Below are positions 43,745 through 53,956 of a stretch of 64,000 nt of DNA, one piece after another (position 1 is the first letter of the stretch; each line of letters begins with the position of its first letter). Source of the DNA: Tricholoma matsutake. Its lineage: Eukaryota; Basidiomycota; Agaricomycetes; Agaricales; Tricholomataceae. The notes under the pieces were generated by a model. The model worked only from the letters and a program-made list of their open reading frames with translations. It was not told the DNA's origin and did not search any database. Both the position numbers and the translations under genes were made by a program. The stretch spans positions 6,200,001 through 6,264,000 of the forward strand of contig AP026544.2 of assembly GCA_026075535.2 (NCBI GenBank), given 5' to 3'.

Positions 43745-46015
43745 GAAGAAAACTCTCTCTTTAGTGGACTGAAGGTAGTAGTTACCACAGCCAGCAACTT
43801 AGTTTATGAAAATTTTGCACATTTTCACACCTGCTTCATGACTTCAGAAAGCTTTGCTATCATCCCTCCACTCAACTCTTCCGCCCCTTTACACAACTAC
43901 CAACCTTCCCATGGAGACAGACAATGAGGACTGCCTCCAGCACATCAAAGCGAGCATTGCAGGCCTTGTACAGACTATGGCGGTATTTGCGCAATGAGAG
44001 GTGGACCGCGAAGAGCCACAGGTGCTTCTGAGCATCTCCAACCCCACAGACCTAGGGTCTCCTGGCCCAGCAGTTCATGAAATCCATCGCAAAACATTGT
44101 TGCAAGATTACTGCCCCAAGCCTGCAAACCCCGCAGACTTTTCAGGTGATCGTTCACAGGGACGAGCATGTGCAGATTATGTGGGCCCTCTCATTCATGA
44201 AGGGCAGATGAGCCGCATGGTTTGTGGATCATCTCATGTGCAACTACCAACTAAGTGGAAGACTCCCCTACACCTCCTACTCCAATTTTGCAGATGAATT
44301 CACAAATGAGTTCTGTCCAAAGAATGAGATCCAATCTTTGCGGACCAAGCTCAAGACTGTGAAGTACTTCCAAGGTACACAAACCGTTGACAAGTACGTC
44401 GACGACTTTCACAAACTGGTAGAGCAAGCACAGTACTTTGAGGGCTCACATATCGTCCTCAAATTCCAACAAGGTCTAAACGCAAAGATCCAAGAAGATC
44501 CAAGACCATGTCGCCTGGATGACCTTCGGATAACACCCCCAAGCAGTGGTACAATGCTGCTATCATCTGCAACAAAAATTGCATTGCAAATGAGGCTTTT
44601 CGCATGTCTTTGCGAATGGCCTCACGATCCAAAACCAGCTCACAGCTGGGGAACATGTTCTGCAAGCTCGTTCCCACCATGGCACAACCCCTCCCCATGA
44701 TTTTTCACACAACTGCCCCATCGCAATACACACCTTTGGCGCAAAGTGTCTCCGCACCCACTAAACCAAAGGATGGATCTGCACTCATCTGCTTTCATTG
44801 CGGAGAATCTGGTCATACACGACCCGAATGCCCAAGACAGTTTGACATTCAGTACATGGATGGCAAAGAGCGACATGATTTTGTGCAGGAGGAATTTGCA
44901 GTGCTGGATGTGAACGACACAAACAAGAGGAACGAGGAGCCCATTGTAGAAGTAAAGGAGGATTTTCACAGCGACAATGAGTGAGCAGTACACCACCATT
45001 GTCTGCAAAAAATCATTTCGCAGTGTTGTCAGTAGATGAAGTGTACAAATCAAATTCTATTTCATCGACCGATCTCTCTGTGAACGATGCGCAAGCCATA
45101 CTAACCCCTCCCTATCCTTGTTCACATTTTTGTAAGCGCCCTAAATGGGAGAAACAACTCCCCAACCACTATGTCATGGCAGTGACCCCGAGCCCCCACT
45201 TGTTTGAGCTCGAAGTATTGCTGCAAACCACCAATACTGGCGCTGTGCACATGACCAAGGCGCTACTTGATTGTGGCACCACCGGCCTTTTCATCAGTTC
45301 TGATTTTGTTGCATGAAATCACCTCACAACAAAAGTGCTCAGCCAACCCATCCCTGTGTTCAATGTCAATGGCTCAGCGAACAAAGCAGGCGATATCTCG
45401 GAAGTTGTAGAGGTCCTACTACAATTTCATGACCACTCTGAACATGCGACATTCATGGTGACTGGCATCAGCAAGCAAGATGTTATTCTTGGCCTCACCT
45501 GGCTCTGCGAGCATAATTCTGAGGTGGACTGGCAGACTAATGAGGTCAAAATGAGTCAATGCCCGAATCACTGCCACACCTGTCAGAATGAGACAAATGA
45601 AGAGCGCAAAAGTGCTTTTTGGGAAATCACTAGCATTTGTACCTGTTGTGCGGGTCCCATGCCTACCCCTGATGTCGAGATGGAGGACATTCCGGACCTT
45701 CCGCAACTGGTGAACAATGATAATGATGATGAAGACCATGATGAACCACCCCTTTCGAGCGAAAACTTGGTCAAAGAGGGAGATCACATCTTTGTTGCTA
45801 CCATTCCCTGCGAAGCGGAATTTGTTTGCACCACATCCAATATTTCACAACGGTGAGCAGAGGCCTTCCATAAGAATGCGCAACCAAAGTCCTGTCACAA
45901 ATCCATCCCTGTGCACTTCTACGAGTTCGAGGACCTATTTGCAAAGTCTTCATTTGACCGCTCTCACAACATTGCCAGATGCTCATTGAGCAAGTTCTGG
46001 GATGGGAGCAAAGCC
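43745..46015 (+). pseudogene. gypsy2 5' half: gag, protease and start of RT
   Basis: Gag begins at ATG 43914 (DCLQHIKASIAGLVQTM), hits a TGA after FAQ near 43998, and continues in shifted frames with ADEFTNEFCPKNEIQSLRTKL and a zinc knuckle CFHCGESGHTRPEC (near 44800-44840). The protease reads ALLDCGTTGLFISSDFV (near 45262) and DVILGLTWLCEHNSEVDW. RT starts with HFYEFEDLFAKSSFDR (near 45915) and then stops matching at about 46015, where the DIRS element begins. The remaining pol domains lie inverted at 15836-13618; most of RT is absent from both parts. Confidence 0.8.
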
Positions 46016-46335
46016 AGATGCCAGCGAAATGAGGATGGTTGAATTATCAACCCCCTCGGTCAGATCCTGTGTATCGACTGGCAATGGTCAAGAGGATGCT
46101 TAACCTGAGACCACGACCAATGTCATAAATGCTCTGGGTGCAGAAAACAGGACCATAGAGCTCAGCAGTGTCCTCATGCACAGAAGGATTAATGCCCTTA
46201 CACCATACAAGGCCAAGATGTGGCAACAACTCTTATGCAACCTCAAGCTTCTCTGTAAATACCCTCATGTCCCACACCAGATTCAGTATGGATTTGATGT
46301 TGGGATCCTTTGCTTTTCCACTGCATTCCCACCTG
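46016..46335 (+). pseudogene. DIRS element 2: gag end and start of pol
   Basis: A zinc knuckle CSGCRKQDHRAQQC can be read near 46130-46170 and ends at a stop soon after. In an overlapping frame RINALTPYKAKMWQQLL...YPHVPHQIQYGFDVGIL continues to 46343 and resumes at 48253 after element B with one AAAATAGC copy removed (FPPENS-PTVYSHSDKYLHIVDREL). The 5' end of the element is missing. Confidence 0.6.
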
Positions 46336-46549
46336 AAAATAGCTGAACTTTACACTGCCCCACATAGTCCTGGAGAACTCACCAGGAATCCAGTAGGACT
46401 CACCAGGAATCCAGTGGGACTTACCAGGATTTCTGGTATGTTACCAAACGTCCAACCATAATGGAAAGTTGATTTGATATCTTACGAGTTCAAGTGCCTC
46501 AACTTCAGAAATTTTACAACGTGCCCACAAAACAGATTTGTGCAAAGCA

Positions 46550-46622
46550 GTAATTGAACTCAAGACCTCATGATGAGGAATCACATGACAAACCAGACAA
46601 GTGTGCTCAACCAGTTGAGCCA
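46550..46622 (-). other. tRNA-like module, left end of element B
   Basis: Minus strand A-box TGGCTCAACTGG (46611-46622) and a degenerate B-box (AGTTCAATTACT near 46550-46560). Same family as the left module of C and the right module of D. Faces the left terminus. Confidence 0.5.
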
Positions 46623-47420
46623 CAGGAGAATTATTTGTTATCCATATAAAGTTTATTTATGACTCAAACTCAAACTCAAGCATGTAATCTCTCTCGAAGT
46701 CACTATTAAGATCAAATAATTTTAATCAACTACATCCCTCATGTCTAACGTGAGGGATACAATACAATCAACTACATAAAAAAAGCCCTCCCATGCACCT
46801 TGTGCAAGGGAGAGCCCTAAAAATATTCACAGATAAAACTAAATCATGAGGGGAGGGCAACAATTATGAATAAATAAAGAAAATCCCCTCATGGTTGTAA
46901 AACGTGGGCAAGGGGGAGGGCATTAATATGAAAAAATGAAAAAAAAACCCTTCCCATGCAAAATGGTGGGGGAGGGGGCAGCCTGGTGGTGTCTTGTCAT
47001 GGTGTGGGTGCATGGGTCCCACTCCCCATCCTTGTCCCCATCCCTGTCCCTGTCCCCATCTCCCCATTGTCCCCATCCCAATGGTTCCCCATTTCCGCCC
47101 CACAAGCAGTTGCTCATGGTGGCAGATTGGGGTGCTGCTGTGGTAGTGGCAGTCATCGCCATTTCACCTGCAATCCACCCCATGAGCAGTGGTTCATGGG
47201 GCTGGAGGCGGGTGGTGTGTCATTGGCCCCATTGTCATCATCCGTCGTGGTTGGCGGCCATGCTTCACATTCTGGGGGTTCTGGTGCTGGTAGGCGGTGG
47301 CGTCATTGTTGTTGTCGACTGCACACACTCACAATCCACCCTACAAGCAGAGGCTTGCAGGCATGGGGTGGGTGTGTTGGGTTGTCTCGTGTCCGGCCAT
47401 CATTACCAGTAGAGTAGAAC

Positions 47421-47646
47421 CTATAAAACAAAAGAAATGAGTTAGTTAGTTTATAAAAACAAAAAGCAAACAAAAAAATACTTGTGTAGGGCCCACGCAA
47501 TGCAATCTGCATTGTTTGGGCCCATGTTCCATCCAGTTGGCTTGTTGTGGGTGGTGGCATCATTACCAGTAGATTATAACCTAGAAAACTAAAGAAACAG
47601 GTTAGTTAGTTTATAAAAACAAAAAGCAAACAAAAAAAAAACTTAT
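47421..47646 (-). repeat. Tandem pair of hairpin/mini-intron modules with lost donors
   Basis: Intron-like segments 47421-47485 and 47581-47646 end TTTTATAG and TTTTCTAG on the minus strand and keep CTAACTAAC, but the donor GTAAGT reads ACAAGT and ATAAGT. Each is preceded by a 'gggcccaaacaatgca' type hairpin. Most of the unit is nearly identical between copies, so this is a tandem duplication of about 160 bases. Confidence 0.65.
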
Positions 47647-47926
47647 GTAGGGCCCAAACAATGCAGCAGGTTGCGTCGTTTGGGCCTGTGTTCCATCCAG
47701 TCAGCTCGTTTGAAGGTGGTGGTGATGGTGGAGTGGGTGTGGGAATGGTGGTGGCGGGTGTCCATGCAGTGGTGGTGGTGGTAGAATGGAGAGGAGGGAG
47801 GTGGCGGCATTGTTGAGAGTGGTGGTGATGGTTGATGAACTGGCAGTGTTGATGATGTGGCTTTGTCATGCACAGCCACCCCAATGGTACCTAGAGCAGT
47901 TAGTGGACACACCTTGTAAGTCTATG

Positions 47927-47988
47927 TAGTGTAGTGGTTATATTGGCTGTGCTGAAATGTTGTTGTCTAATGCCTAGGGTTCAATTCT
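47927..47988 (+). other. tRNA-like module, right end of element B
   Basis: A-box TAGTGTAGTGG (47927-47937) followed by GTTA, and B-box GGTTCAATTCT (47978-47988). The A-box context 'tgtagtgtagtggtta' closely resembles the D-arm of tRNA-Asp/Glu. Faces the right terminus. Confidence 0.6.
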
Positions 47989-48252
47989 GTCTTGTGTCAT
48001 TTATTTTATTACTTAGTAGTAAGGACTCCTGGTTCAATCCTACTGGATTCCTGGTCCATCCTCCTGGATTCCTCATAGTCCAAGTCCTGGGGAATTCCTG
48101 GAACAGTACCAGGAAGAGCCCAATTTACCAGGATTATACCAGGAATCCGCCAGGAATCCTACTGGAAGAGAAACTGCCAGGAATAAACCATTTGGTGGAC
48201 AATGGCTGAAGCAGGGACTACCAGGAATACATGGGGCAGTGTAAAGAGCTCA

Positions 48253-49130
48253 AAAATAGCCCTACTGTTTACTCTCACTCTGACAAATATCTCCATATTG
48301 TGGATAGGGAGCTTTCAACTGGCCGCTACATGGGACCATTGTCTTGATCTGAAGCTGAACAGCTACTGGGCCCCTTTCAGACCTCCCCCTCTCACTTATA
48401 CCCAAATCCAGAAAACCTGGAAAGTGTCAAGCTGTCCATAATTTCTCTTTTCCACATTCTCTAAGCTTGGGCATATCCTCAATTAATTATACTATTGACT
48501 CTAATATCTTCCCCTGTACCTGGGGAACCTTCACCACTGTTGGTTTTCTGGTTTGGAACCTCCCACCTGGATCTCAGGCATCTGTCCACAATGTTGCTGA
48601 GGCTTATCAGACAATTCCTGTTGTCCCAGAACAATGGCCAGGTCTTGTTGTTAAGCTACATGGAGAAGATCAGTTTGCCATCAACACCAACAACAACTTT
48701 GGTCTCACCTCAGCAGGTGGTGTCTATGGCAATATTGGTGATGCAGCAGTTGACATCTTTCAGGCAAGTGGTATTGGGCCCATCTCAAAATGGGTTGATG
48801 ACCACGTGTTCATACAAATCCTTCATGAGTTCCTCTCTGCGTATAATGAGAAGCATTGCAAATGGCACTCCATCATCCTCACCAATGGTGGACAACTACA
48901 GAATGGCAGCCGATTGTGGTATCGAGGAGAAACCATGCCTGATGGCAGATCAGCTGAATTCGATAAAGATGCTAAGCCCCCTTTCAAAGACTTCTCAGCT
49001 GTATCTGTCTGTGAACCTCTTGATATACCTTTCACATATTGTGATACAGATATTGATCACCTTTCAGACCTCCTTGGAATACCTTGGGAGAGATCCAAGA
49101 TGATTCTGTTCAGCTCCACTGCACCATAAT
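48253..49130 (+). pseudogene. DIRS element 2 reverse transcriptase
   Basis: After a TGA near 48343 (LS-stop-SEAEQL) the frame reads YTIDSNIFPCTWGTF, FLVWNLPPGSQASVHNVAEAY, QFAINTNNNFGLTSAGGVYGNIGDAAVDIF and KWVDDHVFIQ, the last holding the V-DD pair at the catalytic site. The protein copies element RNA. Several positions where related proteins as I recall them have Arg read Gln, for example in AYQTIPV and IFQASGIG. Confidence 0.75.
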
Positions 49131-49829
49131 CTGGGGTTCATATGGAACCTCGAGAGTCACATAGTTTCCTTGTCAGAGGCAAAGAAGATCAAATACAAGA
49201 ATGCAATCACTGATTGGGGTAAAAAGGTGACACACACACTGCAGGAAGTTGAGCAGCTATACGGTAAACTACTGCATGCATCCCTGGTTGTTCCAGCAGG
49301 ACAAGCATACCTCACCTCACTGGAAGCCATGCTGGGAACATTCCATGACCATCCTTTTGTACCTCACACCCCACCAAAAGGCACTACCAGTGACCCTTTC
49401 TGGTGGCTTGATCGACTTTCAAACCCAAACATTACCTGAAAAATCCCAGGCCCCATCAAACTCATTGACAGAGAAGTGTACTCAGATGCCAGTTCTGGTA
49501 TCAGAATTGCAATTGTCACTGGACATTATTGGCAGGCTTGGCGACTTCTCCCAGGTTGGAAATTGGAGGGCTGGGATATTGGCTGGGCCAAAGCCATTGG
49601 TTTTGAGCTCCTCATCAACACACTCATGGCTTCAAGTGCACCAGGAGATCATTTCAAAGTCTTTGGTGACAACCAAGGGGTTGTCAAAGGCTGGTGGAGA
49701 GGCAGGAGCAAAAACAAGGCAACAAATGAGGTGTTCTGTAGAATCCATGATGTCACAAGTCTTCACCAGTGCACTATCCACTCATGCTACATCCCAAGCA
49801 AGGAGAACCCTGCAGACAGCCCCTCCTGA
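49131..49829 (+). pseudogene. DIRS element 2 RNase H
   Basis: A connection region (KVTHTLQEVEQLYGKLLHASLVVPAGQAYL) is followed by a break near 49437 and the RNase H: VYSDASSGIRIAI (first Asp), GWDIGWAKAIGFELLI (Glu) and FGDNQGVVKGWWRG (Asp), ending CYIPSKENPAD. The acidic triad is therefore present, but stops and shifts separate it from RT and from the recombinase. Confidence 0.75.
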
Positions 49830-50239
49830 GGTATCTATCCCCCTGAACAGTTCCTGCTCCCAGCCACGCCAGTCCCCAAAGAAATCAAACACTTCATCAT
49901 CACCCATGACCAACCTCTGCAACCCACTGAAATTGATGCTCTTCGACATGGAACTACACCACATCCCCTTCCAAAGCCAACCAAAGAACCACTCCTTGCT
50001 GAAAGAGCCACATTCAATGCTGAATCCCAGCAGTGGGGTGAGACACTCTTCACATCGGCCAAAGACTGGTAGACAGAGAGAGTGGAATGCCCCACTTCCT
50101 AGAAGCGCACCAACCTAAAGCCAACCTATACCCTATCACCCAGATTTGACCCCCAAACAATCCCCACTTCACCTTCACTGCTTCTCCTGAGACCAAATCC
50201 AACTCTGGAAAACTTACAGCCAACATCACACATGTGGGC

Positions 50240-51263
50240 AAGAAGTCAGAATCTCAAATGAGGATCTTGACTGCATCAGGGATGTGATAAGTCATGCTTG
50301 GACAGAGAACACCAGACAGACATATGGAACTGGACTCCTCATATACCGCGTATTCTGTGACAAGAAGCAGATTCCAGAACCCCAGCAAGCCCCAGCAGAC
50401 CCAATCTTACTCTCAACCTTTGTCACAAGTCTAGCCAGATCATACTCAGGAAAGGCAATAGCTAATTACTTATATGGAGTCCAAGCTTGGCATGTGCTAA
50501 ACGGTCTAGAGTGGCAACCCAGAGAAACCAAAATGGAGGTTTTGCTAAAAGCAACCACAAATATCACCCCCGAAACCTCCAAATGAAAGAAACAGCAACT
50601 GTATACTGTCGAATTCATCACCAAACTCAAAGGCCAGCTGAAGTTGGATGAACCCTTGGATGCAACTGTCTTCACATGCCTAACAACATGTTTCTATGCC
50701 ATGGGCCATGTTGGAGAGTTCACAGTCCCCCAACTAAGTGCCTTTGACCCCAACATCCATATCATAAGAGCTAACCTGAGGTAGGATCAAGACCAGAATA
50801 ATCTACCTTTTACAGAACTATTTGTCCCATGCACCAAGGCAACACCACAAGGTGAAAAGGTCCAGTGGAGCCATCAGAATGGGCCAACGGATCCCGAAGA
50901 CACCCTTACCAACCATTTCCATGTCAACAACCCAGCGCTCAATGCTCACCTTTTCTTGTATCACTCCAAGAAGGCAATTAAACCCCTCACCAAAGCCAAG
51001 TTCATTGAACAACTTGCACAAGCTGCCAGAGCTGCTGGAGAGGACCCCATGCAGGTACATGGCATCCACATAGGCTCAACACTTGAATACTTGCTTTGAA
51101 ACCTGCCTTTTGAGGTGGTCAAAACAATGGGCAGATGGGCAAGTAGAGCCTTCACTCTGTATCTGAGAAAGCATGCACAGGTCCTGGCACCATACCTCCA
51201 AGCACAGTCTGAACTCCACCAAGAGTTCATGCACAGCACCATTGAGCTTCCCAAGGTGTGTTA
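50240..51263 (+). pseudogene. DIRS element 2 tyrosine recombinase
   Basis: Core-binding part: WTENTRQTYGTGLLIYRVFCD and AIANYLYGVQAWH. Catalytic part: FYAMGHVGEFTVPQL, LTKAKFIEQLAQAARAAG, HGIHIGSTLEYLL-stop-NLPFEVVKTMGRWASRAFTLYLRKHAQ. The tyrosine of FTLYLRKH is intact, but the first catalytic Arg (position of H in GHVGEF) and the Arg of H-x-x-R (HGIH) are both His. Stops at about 50583, 50782 and 51098 add to the loss. The C-terminal part differs clearly from the recombinase at 16667, so the two DIRS elements belong to different families. Confidence 0.75.
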
Positions 51264-51561
51264 GCTAGGAATGCACACTATGCTTCATAAGTTGATTGTC
51301 TACCTCCTAAAATGCAGGCCCCAAGACTCACTCAATGCGTTGTTAGACTCCTACTTGCACACAGCAGTAATTTACAGTGCCCCACATGTCCTAGCAGACT
51401 CCACATGGACTGTGTGGAGTCTGAGCTACTCTGCATGGACTGTGTGGAGTCCGAGCTAGTCTGTATGCAGAATCTGAGTCAATTTGATATCTTATGAGTT
51501 CCAAGCTTTTCAGACTTTATGAAAGTCATGACGTGCCTACAAAATATAGGTGTGCAGAGCA

Positions 51562-51630
51562 AGGATTGAACCCAAGACCTCCAAGTCATCACACAACAAA
51601 CCAAACACATGTGATCAACCAGTTGAGCCA
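51562..51630 (-). other. tRNA-like module, left end of element C
   Basis: Minus strand A-box TGGCTCAACTGG (51619-51630) and B-box GGTTCAATCCT (51562-51572). Faces the left terminus. Confidence 0.6.
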
Positions 51631-52161
51631 CAGGAGAATTATTTGTTAGTAATACATAGTTTATTTATGACACTCAAACTCAAACTCAAGTATTTATCTT
51701 TCAAAAATTGAACAAATAAATTTTATTAACTGCATCCCTCATGTCTAACGTGAGGGAGTATACAATACAATCAAAGAAATACAAAAAAAACTAATAATAA
51801 TTACATTACAAACTATAGATTTAAAAAAAAAACTCCCCCCGAAATGTGGGGGAGGGCTAAAAGAAAAAGAAGAAAAAAAACCCACCCCATGACCCCACGA
51901 TGGAGGCGGGTGGCTTGTCATCGTTGTCATTCCACCAGCGATCCACCCCATGAGCAGTTGCTCATGAGGCTGGGGGCGGGTGGTGCACTGTCATCTCCTA
52001 TCCCTGCGCCTAGGTGTTGTTCCACCCACTCTCCACCCCATGAGCAGTTGCTCGTGAGGCTGGGGGCAGGTGGTGTGTTGTTGTCATCTCCTTTCCCTGC
52101 ATCTGGGCATTGTTCCACCCACGTTCCACCCCATGAGCAGTTGCTCGTGAGGCTGGGGGTG

Positions 52162-52797
52162 TGTTATGATTTATCTACAGCAACCTGCAAGTATGGGCAC
52201 TTCATTTTTCCTTGACTCGACTCATTCCGAGAGACGCCTCAATGCTCGACTCCCACCGATCGACACGCTGTTCCGCAACTTCCTTGACATCGGATCCTTG
52301 ACATTGGGTCCGTGACGTCGGACACCTCATGCTTGACAGGAGGCTCATCTTCTATTGTCTTTCTACATGCTGCGCCGCAGCATTCCGTGACATCGGATGA
52401 CTCATGCTAGACATAAGGCTTATTGTTCTTCCTATATTTACTTGACAAGGATCTCTCTTTCCGATTGGACGATAGGTAGTTCCAGAACCATATATAAGTT
52501 GTAGTCATACTCTGTGTAAAGCTCAGCTTGACTTAATTCAAACCAACGGTCCTAGACTCAATCTGAACACTCAACAACTAAGGAAGCCCCTTAGTTGTGA
52601 TATACTCGAATTTGACAGTCAGAAAGCCTCTGACTGTGGTACACGAACCGATGGTGTACTCAGAAAGCCTCTGAGTACGAACGACCGTGATCACTTGAGG
52701 AAGTACCCAAGCGTAGGCTAAGAGCCCGAACTGGTAGGAAAGCCTCCTACTTGAACCAGACAAAGAACAGGTCGAGTAAGGACCTATAGTCTTAACA
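52162..52797 (+). repeat. 5' LTR of Ty3 element E (636 bases)
   Basis: Runs TGTTATGATTTATC ... CTATAGTCTTAACA. GGGTG is duplicated at 52157-52161 and 59584-59588. The 3' LTR has the same length; the differences I noticed are nearly all transitions, several at CpG (for example gacgtcgg versus gacatcgg). TATA-like 'ccatatataag' lies at about 52490. Repeated short hairpin-like words (agaaagcctctgact, ggaagccccttag) mark the R/U5 half. Confidence 0.92.
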
Positions 52798-53087
52798 AAA
52801 GGTCAAGCTGCCCTACAAAGTCCACCTACCTAGGTGCAGACACAAAGTCTTTCAGACAAAGCCCAGACAGACCTCTGACAGGAGCATCGACATCAGGAAG
52901 AACCTCATGGTAAAGATACCAAGGCCGACTAGTACGATACTCAGAACCAGCACAAAGGTGGTTCTCGAAGCGAACAGAAGACGAGGAACCAAGATACCTC
53001 ACTGAACAAGGCTTCAGACCGACAAGCAAAGAAGAAACCCCAGAACGAGACCCATTCTCCTTATCCAACGACGACATCCCCGATAAC
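52798..53087 (+). other. Leader between LTR and gag of element E
   Basis: No gene. AAAGGTCAAGCTGCC directly after the LTR is the place of a primer-binding site, but I cannot name the tRNA. Confidence 0.5.
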
Positions 53088-53939
53088 ATGTCTACCGAAC
53101 CCACCGCATCAAACAAGGAGATTAGAATCCGAACCCCCTCCGACTTCACAGGGGACCAAACCAGAACTGCAAAGTTCTTACAAGAAGTGAAACTCTATCT
53201 GAGAGTAAACCATGGGATCTATGACACAGATGAAAAGAAAATCATCTTCGCATTGTCATTTATGAATGGAGGAACCGCCGTGCCCTGGGCACAGACATGG
53301 GCAGAAAAGGAAGACCTAGGGACATGGTCAACCTTCAAAACGGTGCTCAAAGCAGTGTTCACCCCGATCGATGAAGCTGGCAGAGCCAGAACCGAAATGA
53401 AGACACTAAAGCAGGGACAGGACCTGGAGGATTACATTGCGCAATTCCGAATCCTGCGAGAGAAGGCGGAAATCAATGATGATACTGCCCTGATCGAACT
53501 CTTCATGGATGGGTTAAACCCCAAGCTCCTTGAAAGAGTATTCAACATGGAAACGATCCCCACAACCCTAGAAGGGATGATCAACGCTGCCTCCAAGTAC
53601 GATGGACAATGGAGGAGAGCAAAAGTGATAACAGGAAAATTACAGGAGAGCTGGGCAAAGAAGCCCATGAACTCCAAACCGAAAGAAAGCCCACTAGAAA
53701 TCAACCAACTCTCTAACCAGGAGAGGGTTGAACACATGAAGAAGGGGCTATGCTTTGTGTGCCACCAACCCGGGCACAGAGCAACCAAACACAAGAAAGG
53801 GGAAACGAGAACCGAGAACTGGTCATTCCCAAAGAAGAAAGGCGAAGAGGCCTACTCAAAGATCCGAGCGATCATAAAGGACCTCAATGAAGAAGACAGG
53901 ACGAGGGCTCTTGCCACAATAGAGGATGAGGGTTTTTAA
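53088..53939 (+). CDS. Ty3 element E Gag (283 aa), intact frame
   Basis: Capsid-type region: RTPSDFTGDQTRTAKFLQEVKLYL, FALSFMNGGTAVPWAQTW, FKTVLKAVFTPIDEAGRART and LKQGQDLEDYIAQFRILREKA, matching the retrotransposon-gag fold. A zinc knuckle variant CFVCHQPGHRATKH has His in place of the last Cys. The protein would form the particle around the element RNA. The frame is open from ATG to TAA; pol starts 17 bases later in another frame with its own ATG, so pol expression would need reinitiation or another recoding step. Confidence 0.9.
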   Translation: MSTEPTASNKEIRIRTPSDFTGDQTRTAKFLQEVKLYLRVNHGIYDTDEKKIIFALSFMNGGTAVPWAQTWAEKEDLGTWSTFKTVLKAVFTPIDEAGRARTEMKTLKQGQDLEDYIAQFRILREKAEINDDTALIELFMDGLNPKLLERVFNMETIPTTLEGMINAASKYDGQWRRAKVITGKLQESWAKKPMNSKPKESPLEINQLSNQERVEHMKKGLCFVCHQPGHRATKHKKGETRTENWSFPKKKGEEAYSKIRAIIKDLNEEDRTRALATIEDEGF

Positions 53940-53956
53940 AGAGGTGGCCTGCCTCG

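Larger units (their letters stand above)
46344..48252 (-). mobile_element. hAT-like element B (1,909 bases) with tRNA-like ends
   Basis: Flanked by AAAATAGC at 46336-46343 and 48253-48260; identity is exactly eight bases. Inner termini are TTTACACTGCCCCA on both ends, followed by arrays of the word CCAGGAATCC in place of the GTCCGAG words of element A. It holds tRNA-like modules near both ends, GC hairpins (46735-46756, 46784-46812) and two tandem hairpin/mini-intron modules about 160 bases apart. Removing it rejoins the DIRS pol frame. No transposase is encoded. Confidence 0.85.
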
